Shown here in pieces: positions 1 to 6,624 of a stretch of 7,451 bases of DNA. A program made the position numbers and the translations under genes. Numbering within the stretch: position 1 is the first letter of the stretch; each line of letters begins with the position of its first letter. The notes under the pieces are model-generated. The model saw only the letters and a list, made by a program, of their open reading frames with translations. It ran no database searches and was not told where the DNA came from. The DNA comes from an uncultured Aquabacterium sp. (GTDB lineage Bacteria > Pseudomonadota > Gammaproteobacteria > Burkholderiales > Burkholderiaceae_C): assembly GCA_937923225.1 (NCBI GenBank), contig CALAKR010000308.1, forward strand, positions 1-7,451, written 5' to 3'.

Positions 1-257
1 TCAAGCTGCTGCTGGAAGCCGGCGAGATCGAGGTGGTGAGTCTGCCGGGCGAGAACCCGCGCTACGAGCCCGCCCACCGTGATCACCATCATCACTTTCA
101 GTGCGATGTCTGCCGACGGGTGTTCGACGTGCATCAATGCCCTGGTGACCTGAAGAGCCTGGCCCCCAAGGGGTTCAAGGTGCATCGGCATGAGCTGACC
201 TTGTACGGCCTGTGCAAGGAGTGCGTCACATCCAAGCGCGGCACCGCGTCTGCCTGA
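1..257 (+). CDS. Fur-family metalloregulator, C-terminal part (probably Zur)
   Basis: Partial gene: the frame is open from base 3 to the TGA at 255-257 and gives 84 residues, so the start and most of the DNA-binding winged helix lie left of the window. What remains is typical of Fur-family repressors. The end of the wing region (KLLLEAGEIEVV, then a GENPRYE segment) leads into the HRDHHHHF metal-site stretch, a first zinc-type C-x-x-C (CDVC), and near the C-terminus HELTLYGLCKEC with the second C-x-x-C pair. The four cysteines match the structural Zn site of Fur/Zur/PerR proteins. The family represses uptake genes when its metal is bound. Metal specificity cannot be read from the fragment. 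Zur is inferred from the downstream genes: a His-loop TonB receptor and an all3515-like PEP-CTERM protein. Fur or PerR is the alternative. It lies 180 bp upstream of the first PEP-CTERM gene on the same strand, with an operator between them. Confidence 0.9.
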   Translation, partial: KLLLEAGEIEVVSLPGENPRYEPAHRDHHHHFQCDVCRRVFDVHQCPGDLKSLAPKGFKVHRHELTLYGLCKECVTSKRGTASA

Positions 258-280
258 GCCCGGCACAAGCCCCCAAGCCA

Positions 281-294
281 GCCACGGGAGTGGC
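281..294 (+). other. Small hairpin after the Fur-family gene
   Basis: GCCAC and GTGGC form a perfect 5-bp stem around a GGGA loop, 23 bases after the regulator stop codon. No T-run follows, so it is at best a weak terminator; it may be chance in GC-rich DNA. Confidence 0.25.
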
Positions 295-331
295 GTATCC
301 ATCTCACAAGGTTTTCCACCTGAATGAATGC

Positions 332-359
332 CATTATCGATAATGACTTCTCATTATCG
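332..359. promoter_or_regulatory. Fur/Zur-type operator with two overlapping dyads
   Basis: An AT-rich island in GC-rich DNA. It holds a perfect 9-4-9 inverted repeat: CGATAATGA (338-346), spacer CTTC, TCATTATCG (351-359). A second perfect 14-bp palindrome, CATTATCGATAATG (332-345), shares its right half with the left arm of the first. There are thus three half-sites, two of them overlapping. The half-sites GATAATGA and TCATTATC equal those of the classical E. coli Fur box, but the spacer is 4 bp instead of 3. The GATAAT at 339-344 could serve as a -10 hexamer inside the operator, although I see no good -35. It lies about 80 bp upstream of the PEP-CTERM gene at 438. By family knowledge, a metal-loaded Fur-family dimer here would block transcription. 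Zur is my preferred regulator because of the gene content. Confidence 0.8.
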
Positions 360-426
360 TGAGTTTCTTGCAAAATGACCGTGCTGCTTCGGTGGCGTGC
401 GCCCGTACTGTCGCGCGCGCACAACC

Positions 427-431
427 AGGAG
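427..431 (+). promoter_or_regulatory. Ribosome binding site that favours a TTG start at 438
   Basis: AGGAG ends 6 bases before TTG at 438. The in-frame ATG at 432 directly abuts this Shine-Dalgarno sequence and cannot use it. ATG at 444 is 12 bases away, a little far. TTG at 438 also yields the typical signal-peptide beginning M-K-M-M. Confidence 0.55.
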
Positions 432-437
432 ATGATC

Positions 438-1289
438 TTGAAAATGATGACAACAGCCGTGGCGGTCGCGGCATTGGCGGCGGTGGCGGTCCAGGCCCAG
501 GCTGCAGAAGGTTCGCGCTGGAGCGAAGGCATTGGCTTCTACATTGGCGTGGACAGCCTGGCCAATGCCACCGGCACGTTCGCCGGCCTGGCCAATCCCA
601 ACGCCAACCGCCTGACCATGCTGTTCGACCACGGCAACCATTTCCACGGCATCGGCGCCTACAGCTACAGCGGCACAGCCGCTGCGCCCGTGACGCTGCC
701 TACCAACAGCAACAACCGCATCCCCGAGACCTACGCCCGTACCAACCCCGACAACCAGGCGCTGGCACTGACGGCCGGCACGGGTGCCTTCGCCGGCAAG
801 CTGGTCAGCGCGGTGCAGTCGTCTGGTGTCAACCATGAATACGGCCACCTGGGCGCAGCCTCCATCCAGTCGCTGGTGGGCCTGAGCCCTGAGGCGGATG
901 TGCTGTATGGCTCTAGCAGCGGCCGCTACAGCCAGGTCTACGACGGCGTGCTGGTCGGCCTCAAGCTCGAATCGGCCACCGCTGGCCTGAAGGTGGCTGC
1001 CAATGGCGATCTGGACCTGTTCGACACCTCCAATGTGGCGGTGCTGGGTGATGGAAATTCGTTCAGCTTCCTGCCCACGTTCTACGTGGATGCAGGCGCG
1101 GCGGCCGGTACCTACACGGCGCAGTTCTCGCTGGTTAACCTGGGCACCAACCAGTCCGTGCTCAACAGCGGCACGTTCTACATCGACTTCGCCGTGGCGG
1201 CCGTGCCCGAGCCGGGCACCTGGGCGCTGATGGTGGCCGGTCTGGCGACGGTGGGCGCCGTGGCTCGTCGTCGCCAGAAGGCTGCCTGA
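438..1289 (+). CDS. Secreted PEP-CTERM protein, all3515-like, predicted Zur-repressed
   Basis: A 283-residue exported protein if TTG 438 is the start (alternatives: ATG 432, 444 or 375). Residues 1-23 are a signal peptide: KMMTT, a hydrophobic Ala/Val core, and cleavage near VQAQA-A. The mature part opens with FYIGVDSLA (about 34-42), GLANPNANRL (50-59) and a His cluster, DHGNHFHGIG (64-73). That last segment is the best candidate metal site. The C-terminus carries a PEP-CTERM sorting signal: VPEPGTW from residue 256, a hydrophobic helix, and a basic RRRQK end. Exosortase normally removes this signal, leaving the protein in or outside the envelope. The overall pattern matches, from memory, the family called 'all3515 family Zur-repressed PEP-CTERM protein'; its biochemical role is not known to me. 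The upstream dyad operator supports metal-dependent repression. H133-E-Y-G-H137 formally matches HExxH, but no third ligand is evident. It converges with the lipoprotein gene. Confidence 0.88.
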   Translation: MKMMTTAVAVAALAAVAVQAQAAEGSRWSEGIGFYIGVDSLANATGTFAGLANPNANRLTMLFDHGNHFHGIGAYSYSGTAAAPVTLPTNSNNRIPETYARTNPDNQALALTAGTGAFAGKLVSAVQSSGVNHEYGHLGAASIQSLVGLSPEADVLYGSSSGRYSQVYDGVLVGLKLESATAGLKVAANGDLDLFDTSNVAVLGDGNSFSFLPTFYVDAGAAAGTYTAQFSLVNLGTNQSVLNSGTFYIDFAVAAVPEPGTWALMVAGLATVGAVARRRQKAA

Positions 1290-1310
1290 GGCTTGAAGGC
1301 TTCAGTCGCG

Positions 1311-1331
1311 GAAGGCCGACAGGCCTTCTTT
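1311..1331 (+). terminator. Hairpin terminator between convergent genes
   Basis: GAAGGCC (1311-1317) and GGCCTTC (1322-1328) form a perfect 7-bp stem with loop GACA, followed by TTT. It starts 21 bases after the PEP-CTERM stop and directly abuts the stop codon of the minus-strand lipoprotein gene. The T-tract serves the + strand. On the minus strand the hairpin is preceded by A residues but followed by CGCGA, so termination in that direction would be weaker. Confidence 0.65.
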
Positions 1332-3541
1332 CAGTAGGGATTCGATGGCGCCACGAAGTGGATGCGCTGCACGCCGAGTTCGTCGGTGGCCGTGAGGCGG
1401 CCCTGCAGCCACTGCGCGCCCCAATCGGCCTTGGCAGGCAGTGTCCACGTCAGGCGGGCGCCGGTGGCAGCCGGGTCCAGGAAGGCGCGGCGGCGGATGG
1501 TTTCCGTGCCGCCGGTGGCGACCAGGTCCGTGCGCTGCAGGCTCAGATCGGCCTGCAAGGCCTTGGTGCCGCTTGTACCCAGCCACGGCCAGTCGATCAG
1601 CAGGGCCTGGCCGGTGTTGCCCATCAACTGGGCGAACTGCGGCTGGCTGGCCGGGGCGCTGGCCAGATCGAATCGCGCGAAGGCCTGGCGTGCTGCGGCC
1701 CCCGTGGCAACGCCCGAGGCCAGCGGCTCTGGCGGCAGTGTCACGGTCTGCGATGCGATCAACTGCCCCTGGCCATCGAGCAGGTCGAACACCAGCGAGG
1801 CGCCGCCCCGCATGCCTTGCCAGGCCACGGTGCAGTCCGTGGGCTCAATGGCCTGCGCGCACCAGCCCCAGGGCAGGCCGGCCCAGCCAGTGCCTTCGTC
1901 AATCGCCAGCGTCCAGTGCTCGAAGGCCGGGCCGTTGACGGTGTAGCCGGGCGCCACCAGGTCGATGCCACCTGAAGGCAGGGCGCCGCCGCGCACGCGC
2001 ACCGTGGCCACGCTGGGCGCGATCTCACGCGCATCGACCTCGAACACCAGGTAGTGGCGCGTGGCGCTGCTGGGCGTGCCGACCACGCGGCTGTGCTGGG
2101 CCGCGGCCTGGCGTTGTGCCGCCAGCGTGCCGGTGCTCTGGAAGATGCCCAGGCCGCCAAAGGCGGTCTCGAGCGGGTCGCCGAAATCCAGGGTGCCGCC
2201 GGCCGGCAGGCCCGCTTGGCCGCCGGGGGCGCTGCACCAGGTGCCCGACAGCAGCCCCCGCGCATCGTCGCTGCAGGCTGCGCCGAACTGGCTTTGCAAG
2301 GCCAGCGCCGTGGCATTGGCCGGGCCCAGCACCAGGGCGTGGCGCACCTGGATGCTGGCTTTGTCGCCATTGCCGCGCAGGCGCCAGCCGGTGCCATCCT
2401 TCACCAGGCGCATGCTCACGCTGCGTGTGCCCAGGGCGCCGCGGGCCTGCACCTTGAAGCGCACCCGCGCCTCTGTGGCGCCGGCGTGTTCCAGTACCAG
2501 GGCGTCGCCCCAGCGTGCACCCACCAGGCTGTAGCCTCCGTCGTCCGCCGCGTCCTGGCGCTGGAGCACCAACTGGATGTAGGCTATGGCATCCAGGCCT
2601 GAATGCAGGAAATCCGCGGCCAGGTAGGGGGCCAGCGCGTTGGCCGCTGGCACACCTTGGGCGAACAGGGCGGTCAGTGAGTCCAGCAGTGAGGTGAGGT
2701 CTGCCGTGGTCTGCGTGAGGGTCTGCTGCCAGTTGCCCACCGGCCCGGCCAGGGCGGGCAGCACGCCGGGCGAGGGCGCGGCAGGGTCGTACATGCGAGT
2801 CTGGCCGGCGTTGGCGCCGGCCTTCCAGGCCACCGTCCAGCCGCCTTGCGCGGGCTCGATCTGGATCAGGTCCAAGGCGGCATCCAGGCCCGTGCCATCG
2901 GCCGTGAACACCGTGCTGCGCAGGTCGATCCCGGCTGGCACGGCGCTGGCATCCAGCACCGGCTGCACCAGCGATTGCACGCGCGTTTCGGCATCGCGCA
3001 GGGCGCGCCGGGTCACGCGGGGCCAGTCAATGGCGCCACGGGCCAGCAGCGTGCGGGGGGCGGCGCCCAGCACATCGGCGGTGATCAGGGTGCTCAGCGG
3101 CGTGAGGTTCAATGCGCGGCGGCCCGCCTGCACTTCTTCGGCGCTCATCACGCCATAGAGCACCAGCGGCTCACCGGCGACCTGGGTGATCAGCTCCACC
3201 AGCAGCGCCTTCTGAGGGCGTGGCCCCGGGCTGTTGAGGTCGATCCTGAATTGCCCGGCGCTGTTCGTGCTGGCACTGGTCACCAGCCCGGTATCGGCAT
3301 AGACGTTCACGCGGGCATGGGTCAGCGGGCGCCCGATGGCGGCCACGCCGGTGACGATGCCTGGTGCGCAACTGGCACAGGCGGGCGCATCGGCATCACC
3401 AGCCTGCGCGTCGATCACCTGGGTGCGTCCGCCGCCATCACCACCGCCGCAGGCGCTCAGCAAGGCGGTGCAGGTGGCCAAGGCCACCAGGGGCGCCAGG
3501 GCAAGCCGGGAACTTGCCCATGTGTGCACAGTGTCAGTCAC
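1331..3541 (-). CDS. Large lipoprotein of unknown function, coupled to the TonB receptor
   Basis: 736 residues from a GTG start. The frame is open further upstream, to 3814, but only inside the receptor gene, and GTG at 3541 has a GGAGG seven bases before it. The N-terminus is a lipoprotein signal: basic SSR, a hydrophobic run, and lipobox L28-S-A-C31. Gly at +2, not Asp, suggests outer-membrane delivery. A Gly/Asp-rich linker with C55-x-x-C58 follows. Next comes a stretch of about 61-103 with GIVTGVAAIGRPL, ARVNVYAD and AGQFRIDL, which looks like a carboxypeptidase-regulatory (CarboxypepD_reg/Ig-like) beta domain. The rest, more than 600 residues, is not recognised; it appears beta-rich with four more cysteines and few histidines, so it is no obvious metal chelator. 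Its start overlaps the receptor stop by 4 bp (GTGA), which implies translational coupling and a shared function at the outer membrane, perhaps as an accessory surface lipoprotein. That role is inference. Confidence 0.85.
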   Translation of the reverse strand: MTDTVHTWASSRLALAPLVALATCTALLSACGGGDGGGRTQVIDAQAGDADAPACASCAPGIVTGVAAIGRPLTHARVNVYADTGLVTSASTNSAGQFRIDLNSPGPRPQKALLVELITQVAGEPLVLYGVMSAEEVQAGRRALNLTPLSTLITADVLGAAPRTLLARGAIDWPRVTRRALRDAETRVQSLVQPVLDASAVPAGIDLRSTVFTADGTGLDAALDLIQIEPAQGGWTVAWKAGANAGQTRMYDPAAPSPGVLPALAGPVGNWQQTLTQTTADLTSLLDSLTALFAQGVPAANALAPYLAADFLHSGLDAIAYIQLVLQRQDAADDGGYSLVGARWGDALVLEHAGATEARVRFKVQARGALGTRSVSMRLVKDGTGWRLRGNGDKASIQVRHALVLGPANATALALQSQFGAACSDDARGLLSGTWCSAPGGQAGLPAGGTLDFGDPLETAFGGLGIFQSTGTLAAQRQAAAQHSRVVGTPSSATRHYLVFEVDAREIAPSVATVRVRGGALPSGGIDLVAPGYTVNGPAFEHWTLAIDEGTGWAGLPWGWCAQAIEPTDCTVAWQGMRGGASLVFDLLDGQGQLIASQTVTLPPEPLASGVATGAAARQAFARFDLASAPASQPQFAQLMGNTGQALLIDWPWLGTSGTKALQADLSLQRTDLVATGGTETIRRRAFLDPAATGARLTWTLPAKADWGAQWLQGRLTATDELGVQRIHFVAPSNPY

Positions 3542-5751
3542 AGTGAAACCTCCATGCCCAGCTGGACGATACGGCCCGGCTCGGGGGCATAGTTGCGCAG
3601 GAACGATGTGCTGTTGCGCACCTGCTGGTTGGTGAGGTTGCGCGCCAGCACGAACCAGCTCAGGCGCTGCCCCTGGCTCAGGCGCACGGTGTGGCGCAGC
3701 GAGCCGTGCAGCTGGAACCAGCCGTCGGTGTCGGTTTCGTTCTCGCCGGGGCGCTTTTGCGCCAGGGCGTGCAGGGCGTGCAGGGCATGCAGTTCGGCTG
3801 TGGTCGATGGCCATTCAAAGGCCAGGCGCAGGCCCACGCGCTGCGGCGGCAGGCGGGGCAGGTCACCGCCGCACACCAGGCGGCCACGCACGCCGTCGGA
3901 GGTGAGGGCCACGCGGCCACGCAGTCCGGTGCCGTCGTCTGCAGGGCGCCATTGCCATGGGCGCGATAGTTCAAGCTCGTAGCCATGCAGCCTGGCCGCG
4001 GCCTGCTCGTACTGGGTCACGGGCAGGCACAGGTCCAGCCGGGCACATTCGAAGCGCACCCCGCCGATGTCGGTGTTGTGGTAGCGGCCCGTGCTGCGCT
4101 GGTAGATGTAGTTGCTGCTGTCGTAGCGGTACACATGGGCATCGAGCGTCACGCCAGCCCAGGTCTGCGTCACGCCCAGGTCCCAGCCGCGCAGCGTCTC
4201 CACGCCCATCGATTCGCGGCCCAGGTCATAGGTGCGGGTGGCCATGTGGGGGCCGTCGGCGTAGAGCTCCTGGAGGTCTGGCGCGCGGCTGACCATCCAG
4301 CGCGTCAAGGTGATGTCGCCATGGCCGATGTCGCGCTTGGCCGAGGCAGACCAGCTGCCCGGGCGCAGGCGCCGTTCGGGTGGCACCTTGATCACCTGTT
4401 CGCCGTCTCGGGCCAGGCGGTAGCGGTCGGGGCGGTAGGCCACGTACTCGATGCGCCCGCCCACTTCGAGGTGCCAGGGGCCATCCTGCCAGCTCTGCAC
4501 CGCGAACAGCGCGGCCTGGCGGGCCTGCACCTCGGGCGCGAAGGCCTCTGCGCCCAGGGCGGAGAACTGGCGCTGGCTGGTGTGCACGCCGATGCTGCCG
4601 GTGGTTTGCCCAGGCAGGCTGGGCACCAGCGTCTGCAGCAGAGTGTGCTCCAGCTCCAGCTGCAGCTCGTTCACACGGTTGACGAAGGTGGTGGCCACCA
4701 CGCCGGATTCCAGCTCGTCGTGCTCGTAATCGGTGTGCGCGGTGCGTAGCTTGAGTTTTTGCAGATAGTCGCCTGGCAGGTCGAACTCGCCGCGCAGATC
4801 GAGGCGGTGCTGCCGGGCGTCGATGCGCACGCGCTCTCCGGCATGGTCGATCTGCGTGCCGCCATGGCTGTGCGAGTGGCCGCCGGGCGGAATGCCGTAG
4901 TTCTGGCTCAGGGTCGACAGGGACAGGCCCAGCCAGCCCGCTTCGCCCAGCCAGCTCGCGCCCAAGGCGCCGCCGCCGCTACGGGCGTCGGTGTTGGGCA
5001 CGTGGCCGCGGCTGTTGCTGGTGGGGCCCAGCCCGAACTGCTGGCGGATGGCGGCTTCGTCCTGTGCCCAGCCCGGTATGGTGGTGTCGTTCTGGTTACG
5101 GCCGTGCACGTCCACATGCCAGGCCACGGCGTTACCCAGGCGGCCATCCAGCTTGGCCACGGCGCTGCGCCCTTCCATGCCGCCGCGCACATCACCCTTG
5201 AAGCGTGTGCGGCTGGGCAGGGTGGTGGGGATGCGGCCGTCTTCGATCTCGACCGCGCCGCCCAGTGCACCCCCGCCGAAACGCACGGCGGCAGGGCCCT
5301 TCCACACCGTGATGCTTTCAGCCAGCAGGGGCTCGGTCATCACCGCGTGGTCGGCGCTGATGGCGGAGGCATCGTTGGTGCCGGCGCCGCCCACCAGGGT
5401 GCGCACGCGCGCACCGCTCAGGCCTCGGATCACGGGCAGGCCCACGTTGGCGCCGAAGCTCGCGTTGGCCACACCGAGTTCGTCTTGCAGCGTGGCGCCC
5501 AAGGTGCTGGCGGCACGATGGCGCAGCGCGGCCCCGCTCAGGGTGGTGGTGGGTTCGGGCGTGGGCTGGCTGGCTTCTTCACGCTTGGCCTGCACGGACA
5601 CGTTGGGCAGGGCCGCGTTCTGTTGTTGGGCTGGGGTTGGGGTTTCAGGCGCGGCAGATTCCTGGGCGCGCGCCTGCATCACGGACAGCCACACGGCACA
5701 CAGCAGCACCCCTTGGGTAAGGGGGGTAAGCAGAAATGGCACGTGCGACAT
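3538..5751 (-). CDS. TonB-dependent outer-membrane receptor, ZnuD-like (zinc uptake)
   Basis: 737 residues, full length for the family. A signal peptide ends near residue 30 (VMQARAQ). A TonB-box-like NVSVQA sits around 50-55. The plug domain covers roughly 70-175, with LPVIRGLSGARV, a GTNDAS segment, ITVWKGPAAVRFGGGALGGAVEI and conserved Arg/Gly positions. The C-terminal two thirds is the 22-strand beta-barrel. The most telling part is NYGIPPGGHSHSHGG (284-298) followed by GERVRIDARQHRLDLRGEF, which matches the region of ZnuD-type zinc receptors that carries a His-rich extracellular loop. Substrate Zn2+ or a Zn complex is therefore likely; iron-siderophore or nickel transport are the alternatives. 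The chain ends in VSL, not the usual terminal Phe, perhaps because these codons also hold the Shine-Dalgarno and start of the next gene. No clear Shine-Dalgarno precedes its own ATG. The operator at 5766-5789 ends 14 bp before that ATG and overlaps the likely -10. Confidence 0.92.
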   Translation of the reverse strand: MSHVPFLLTPLTQGVLLCAVWLSVMQARAQESAAPETPTPAQQQNAALPNVSVQAKREEASQPTPEPTTTLSGAALRHRAASTLGATLQDELGVANASFGANVGLPVIRGLSGARVRTLVGGAGTNDASAISADHAVMTEPLLAESITVWKGPAAVRFGGGALGGAVEIEDGRIPTTLPSRTRFKGDVRGGMEGRSAVAKLDGRLGNAVAWHVDVHGRNQNDTTIPGWAQDEAAIRQQFGLGPTSNSRGHVPNTDARSGGGALGASWLGEAGWLGLSLSTLSQNYGIPPGGHSHSHGGTQIDHAGERVRIDARQHRLDLRGEFDLPGDYLQKLKLRTAHTDYEHDELESGVVATTFVNRVNELQLELEHTLLQTLVPSLPGQTTGSIGVHTSQRQFSALGAEAFAPEVQARQAALFAVQSWQDGPWHLEVGGRIEYVAYRPDRYRLARDGEQVIKVPPERRLRPGSWSASAKRDIGHGDITLTRWMVSRAPDLQELYADGPHMATRTYDLGRESMGVETLRGWDLGVTQTWAGVTLDAHVYRYDSSNYIYQRSTGRYHNTDIGGVRFECARLDLCLPVTQYEQAAARLHGYELELSRPWQWRPADDGTGLRGRVALTSDGVRGRLVCGGDLPRLPPQRVGLRLAFEWPSTTAELHALHALHALAQKRPGENETDTDGWFQLHGSLRHTVRLSQGQRLSWFVLARNLTNQQVRNSTSFLRNYAPEPGRIVQLGMEVSL
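3549..3553 (-). promoter_or_regulatory. Ribosome binding site of the lipoprotein gene inside the receptor gene
   Basis: GGAGG on the minus strand lies seven bases before the GTG start at 3541 and within the last codons of the receptor (ATG GAG GTT TCA CTG TGA). This fixes the lipoprotein start and shows coupling. The in-frame upstream extension, 3542-3814, is receptor coding sequence. Confidence 0.75.
3763..3792 (-). repeat. 9-bp tandem repeat in the receptor gene, encoding His-Ala-Leu units
   Basis: CAGGGCGTG, CAGGGCGTG, CAGGGCATG then CAG: 3.3 copies of a 9-bp unit on the + strand. On the coding strand this reads L-HAL-HAL-HAL, between two barrel strands near the C-terminus and before an acidic QKRPGENETDTDG loop. 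The unit is three codons, so copy-number change would keep the frame. Confidence 0.8.
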
Positions 5752-5765
5752 GTTGTGCTTGCAAT

Positions 5766-5789
5766 TGATGTTGATACATCATTATCAAC
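5766..5789. promoter_or_regulatory. Second Fur/Zur-type operator in the divergent promoter region
   Basis: GATGTTGA (5767-5774), spacer TACA, TCATTATC (5779-5786), flanked by T and A. This is the same 8-4-8 layout as the site at 338-359; the right half-site is identical and 14 of 22 aligned positions agree. A further perfect 7-6-7 dyad, GTTGATA (5770-5776) with TATCAAC (5783-5789), overlaps it. It lies between the receptor start (5751, minus) and the PEP-CTERM start (5875, plus), 14 bp from the first and about 85 bp from the second. It could repress both directions at once. Confidence 0.75.
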
Positions 5790-5807
5790 TAAGATGTGAG
5801 AAATCAA
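5781..5807 (-). promoter_or_regulatory. Candidate sigma-70 promoter for the receptor-lipoprotein operon
   Basis: On the minus strand TTGATT (5807-5802) is followed after 15 bp by GATAAT (5786-5781), 4/6 and 5/6 matches to the -35 and -10 consensus. The spacer is short for sigma-70. The -10 lies inside the operator half-site, as expected for steric repression. The start would fall near 5774, leaving a leader of only about 22 nt. Confidence 0.4.
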
Positions 5808-5874
5808 CGATCCGCATTGCCCTCATTCACGGGGCGCACTCCTTTTCACTGACAGACCTCTTGGAGAAACCAGC

Positions 5875-6600
5875 ATGAAATCTTTCACCTTGTCCCATGT
5901 CGTCGGCGGCGGCCTGCTTGCCCTGGCGGCCACCTTCAGCGCTCCCGTGCTGGCCCAGCACCTGCACGAAGGCGACATCGAGATCGGCGTCAGCAATGGC
6001 GTTCTTCAGGTCTCGGGCGATGCGCATACGCACGGCATCACGGGTTATTCCATTTTTGAAGCCGATCTGGGCGATTTCGCCGGCGGACCCTACAGCACGG
6101 ACGATCCTGGCTATGACAGCGAGCCTGGCACGTTCGCTGCGGGCAGCATCATCAATTACACTGCCCTGGGCAGTTTGAGTTTCTGGAATGGCACGACCTG
6201 GGCTGCTGCCGCCAACAACGTGTCGCTGCGACTGTCTGGCAACCTCGGTGAAGAAACGTCCTGGACATCCACCGGTATCTCGGGTGATGTCACTGGCCTG
6301 CTGGGCCAGGCTGGCAGCAACGGTCAGATCCACGAGCACCTGGAAATGACCGCTGTGGGCGCAGGCCGCACTGCAGTGGGTGCCTACCTGATCCAGCTGC
6401 AGTTGACGGGCGATGGCTATGGCGCCTCCAACCCCTTCTACGTGGCGATCAACCGCGGCCTGGATGCCGCGACCTTCGAGACGGCTGTGCATGCGCTGAC
6501 CTCGCCAGTGCCCGAACCTTCGACCTGGATGCTGCTGCTGGCCGGCCTGGGCGCCGTTGGCGTGATGACCCGTCAGCGCAAGGCGTCTGCCGCAGTCTGA
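5875..6600 (+). CDS. Secreted PEP-CTERM protein with HxH motifs
   Basis: 241 residues from ATG 5875, with GGAGA seven bases upstream. Residues 1-27 form a signal peptide (MKSFTLSHVVGG, hydrophobic core, cleavage after APVLA). The mature protein starts QHLHEGDIEIGV and has three H-x-H pairs: 29/31, 51/53 (DAHTHG) and 153/155 (IHEHLEM). These are candidate metal ligands. The middle shows GGPYSTDDPGY, GTFAAG, YTALGSLSFWNGTTW and, later, VGAYLIQLQL and INRGLDAATF, which recur in the downstream paralogue. The C-terminus is a PEP-CTERM signal: VPEPSTWM (PEP at 213-215), a hydrophobic segment and RQRK. Exosortase-dependent sorting is family knowledge; no exosortase gene lies in this window. It is divergent from the receptor operon and shares its operator region, so co-regulation is likely. 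I do not know its biochemical role; extracellular metal binding is inference from the histidines and context. Confidence 0.88.
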   Translation: MKSFTLSHVVGGGLLALAATFSAPVLAQHLHEGDIEIGVSNGVLQVSGDAHTHGITGYSIFEADLGDFAGGPYSTDDPGYDSEPGTFAAGSIINYTALGSLSFWNGTTWAAAANNVSLRLSGNLGEETSWTSTGISGDVTGLLGQAGSNGQIHEHLEMTAVGAGRTAVGAYLIQLQLTGDGYGASNPFYVAINRGLDAATFETAVHALTSPVPEPSTWMLLLAGLGAVGVMTRQRKASAAV

Positions 6601-6624
6601 CGATCCATCCGCATCCGCTGCCTT

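Noticed and set aside
338..359. Reading the first operator as a standard iron Fur box
   Set aside because: The half-sites match, but the spacer is 4 bp, not 3, and neighbouring genes suggest zinc. Fur control is not excluded; it is only the less likely reading.
375..437. Earlier starts (ATG 375 or 432) for the first PEP-CTERM gene
   Set aside because: The extension from 375 is Arg-rich and would precede a complete signal peptide; 432 abuts the Shine-Dalgarno. TTG 438 or ATG 444 fits better, though this is not certain.
1358..3592. Several + strand open frames opposite the lipoprotein gene
   Set aside because: They have biased Arg/Ala/Pro composition with no recognisable motif, while the minus-strand frame has a lipobox, a ribosome site and a coherent protein.
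3542..3814. N-terminal extension of the lipoprotein frame up to 3814
   Set aside because: It lies wholly inside the receptor coding region, has Pro/Arg/Ala-rich nonsense composition, and would bury the lipoprotein signal peptide.
3985..5799. Long + strand open frames (3985-4749 and 4759-5799) opposite the receptor gene
   Set aside because: They mirror the receptor in GC-rich DNA, are low-complexity Ala/Gly/His/Gln translations without domains or ribosome sites, and the minus-strand protein is clearly a TonB receptor.
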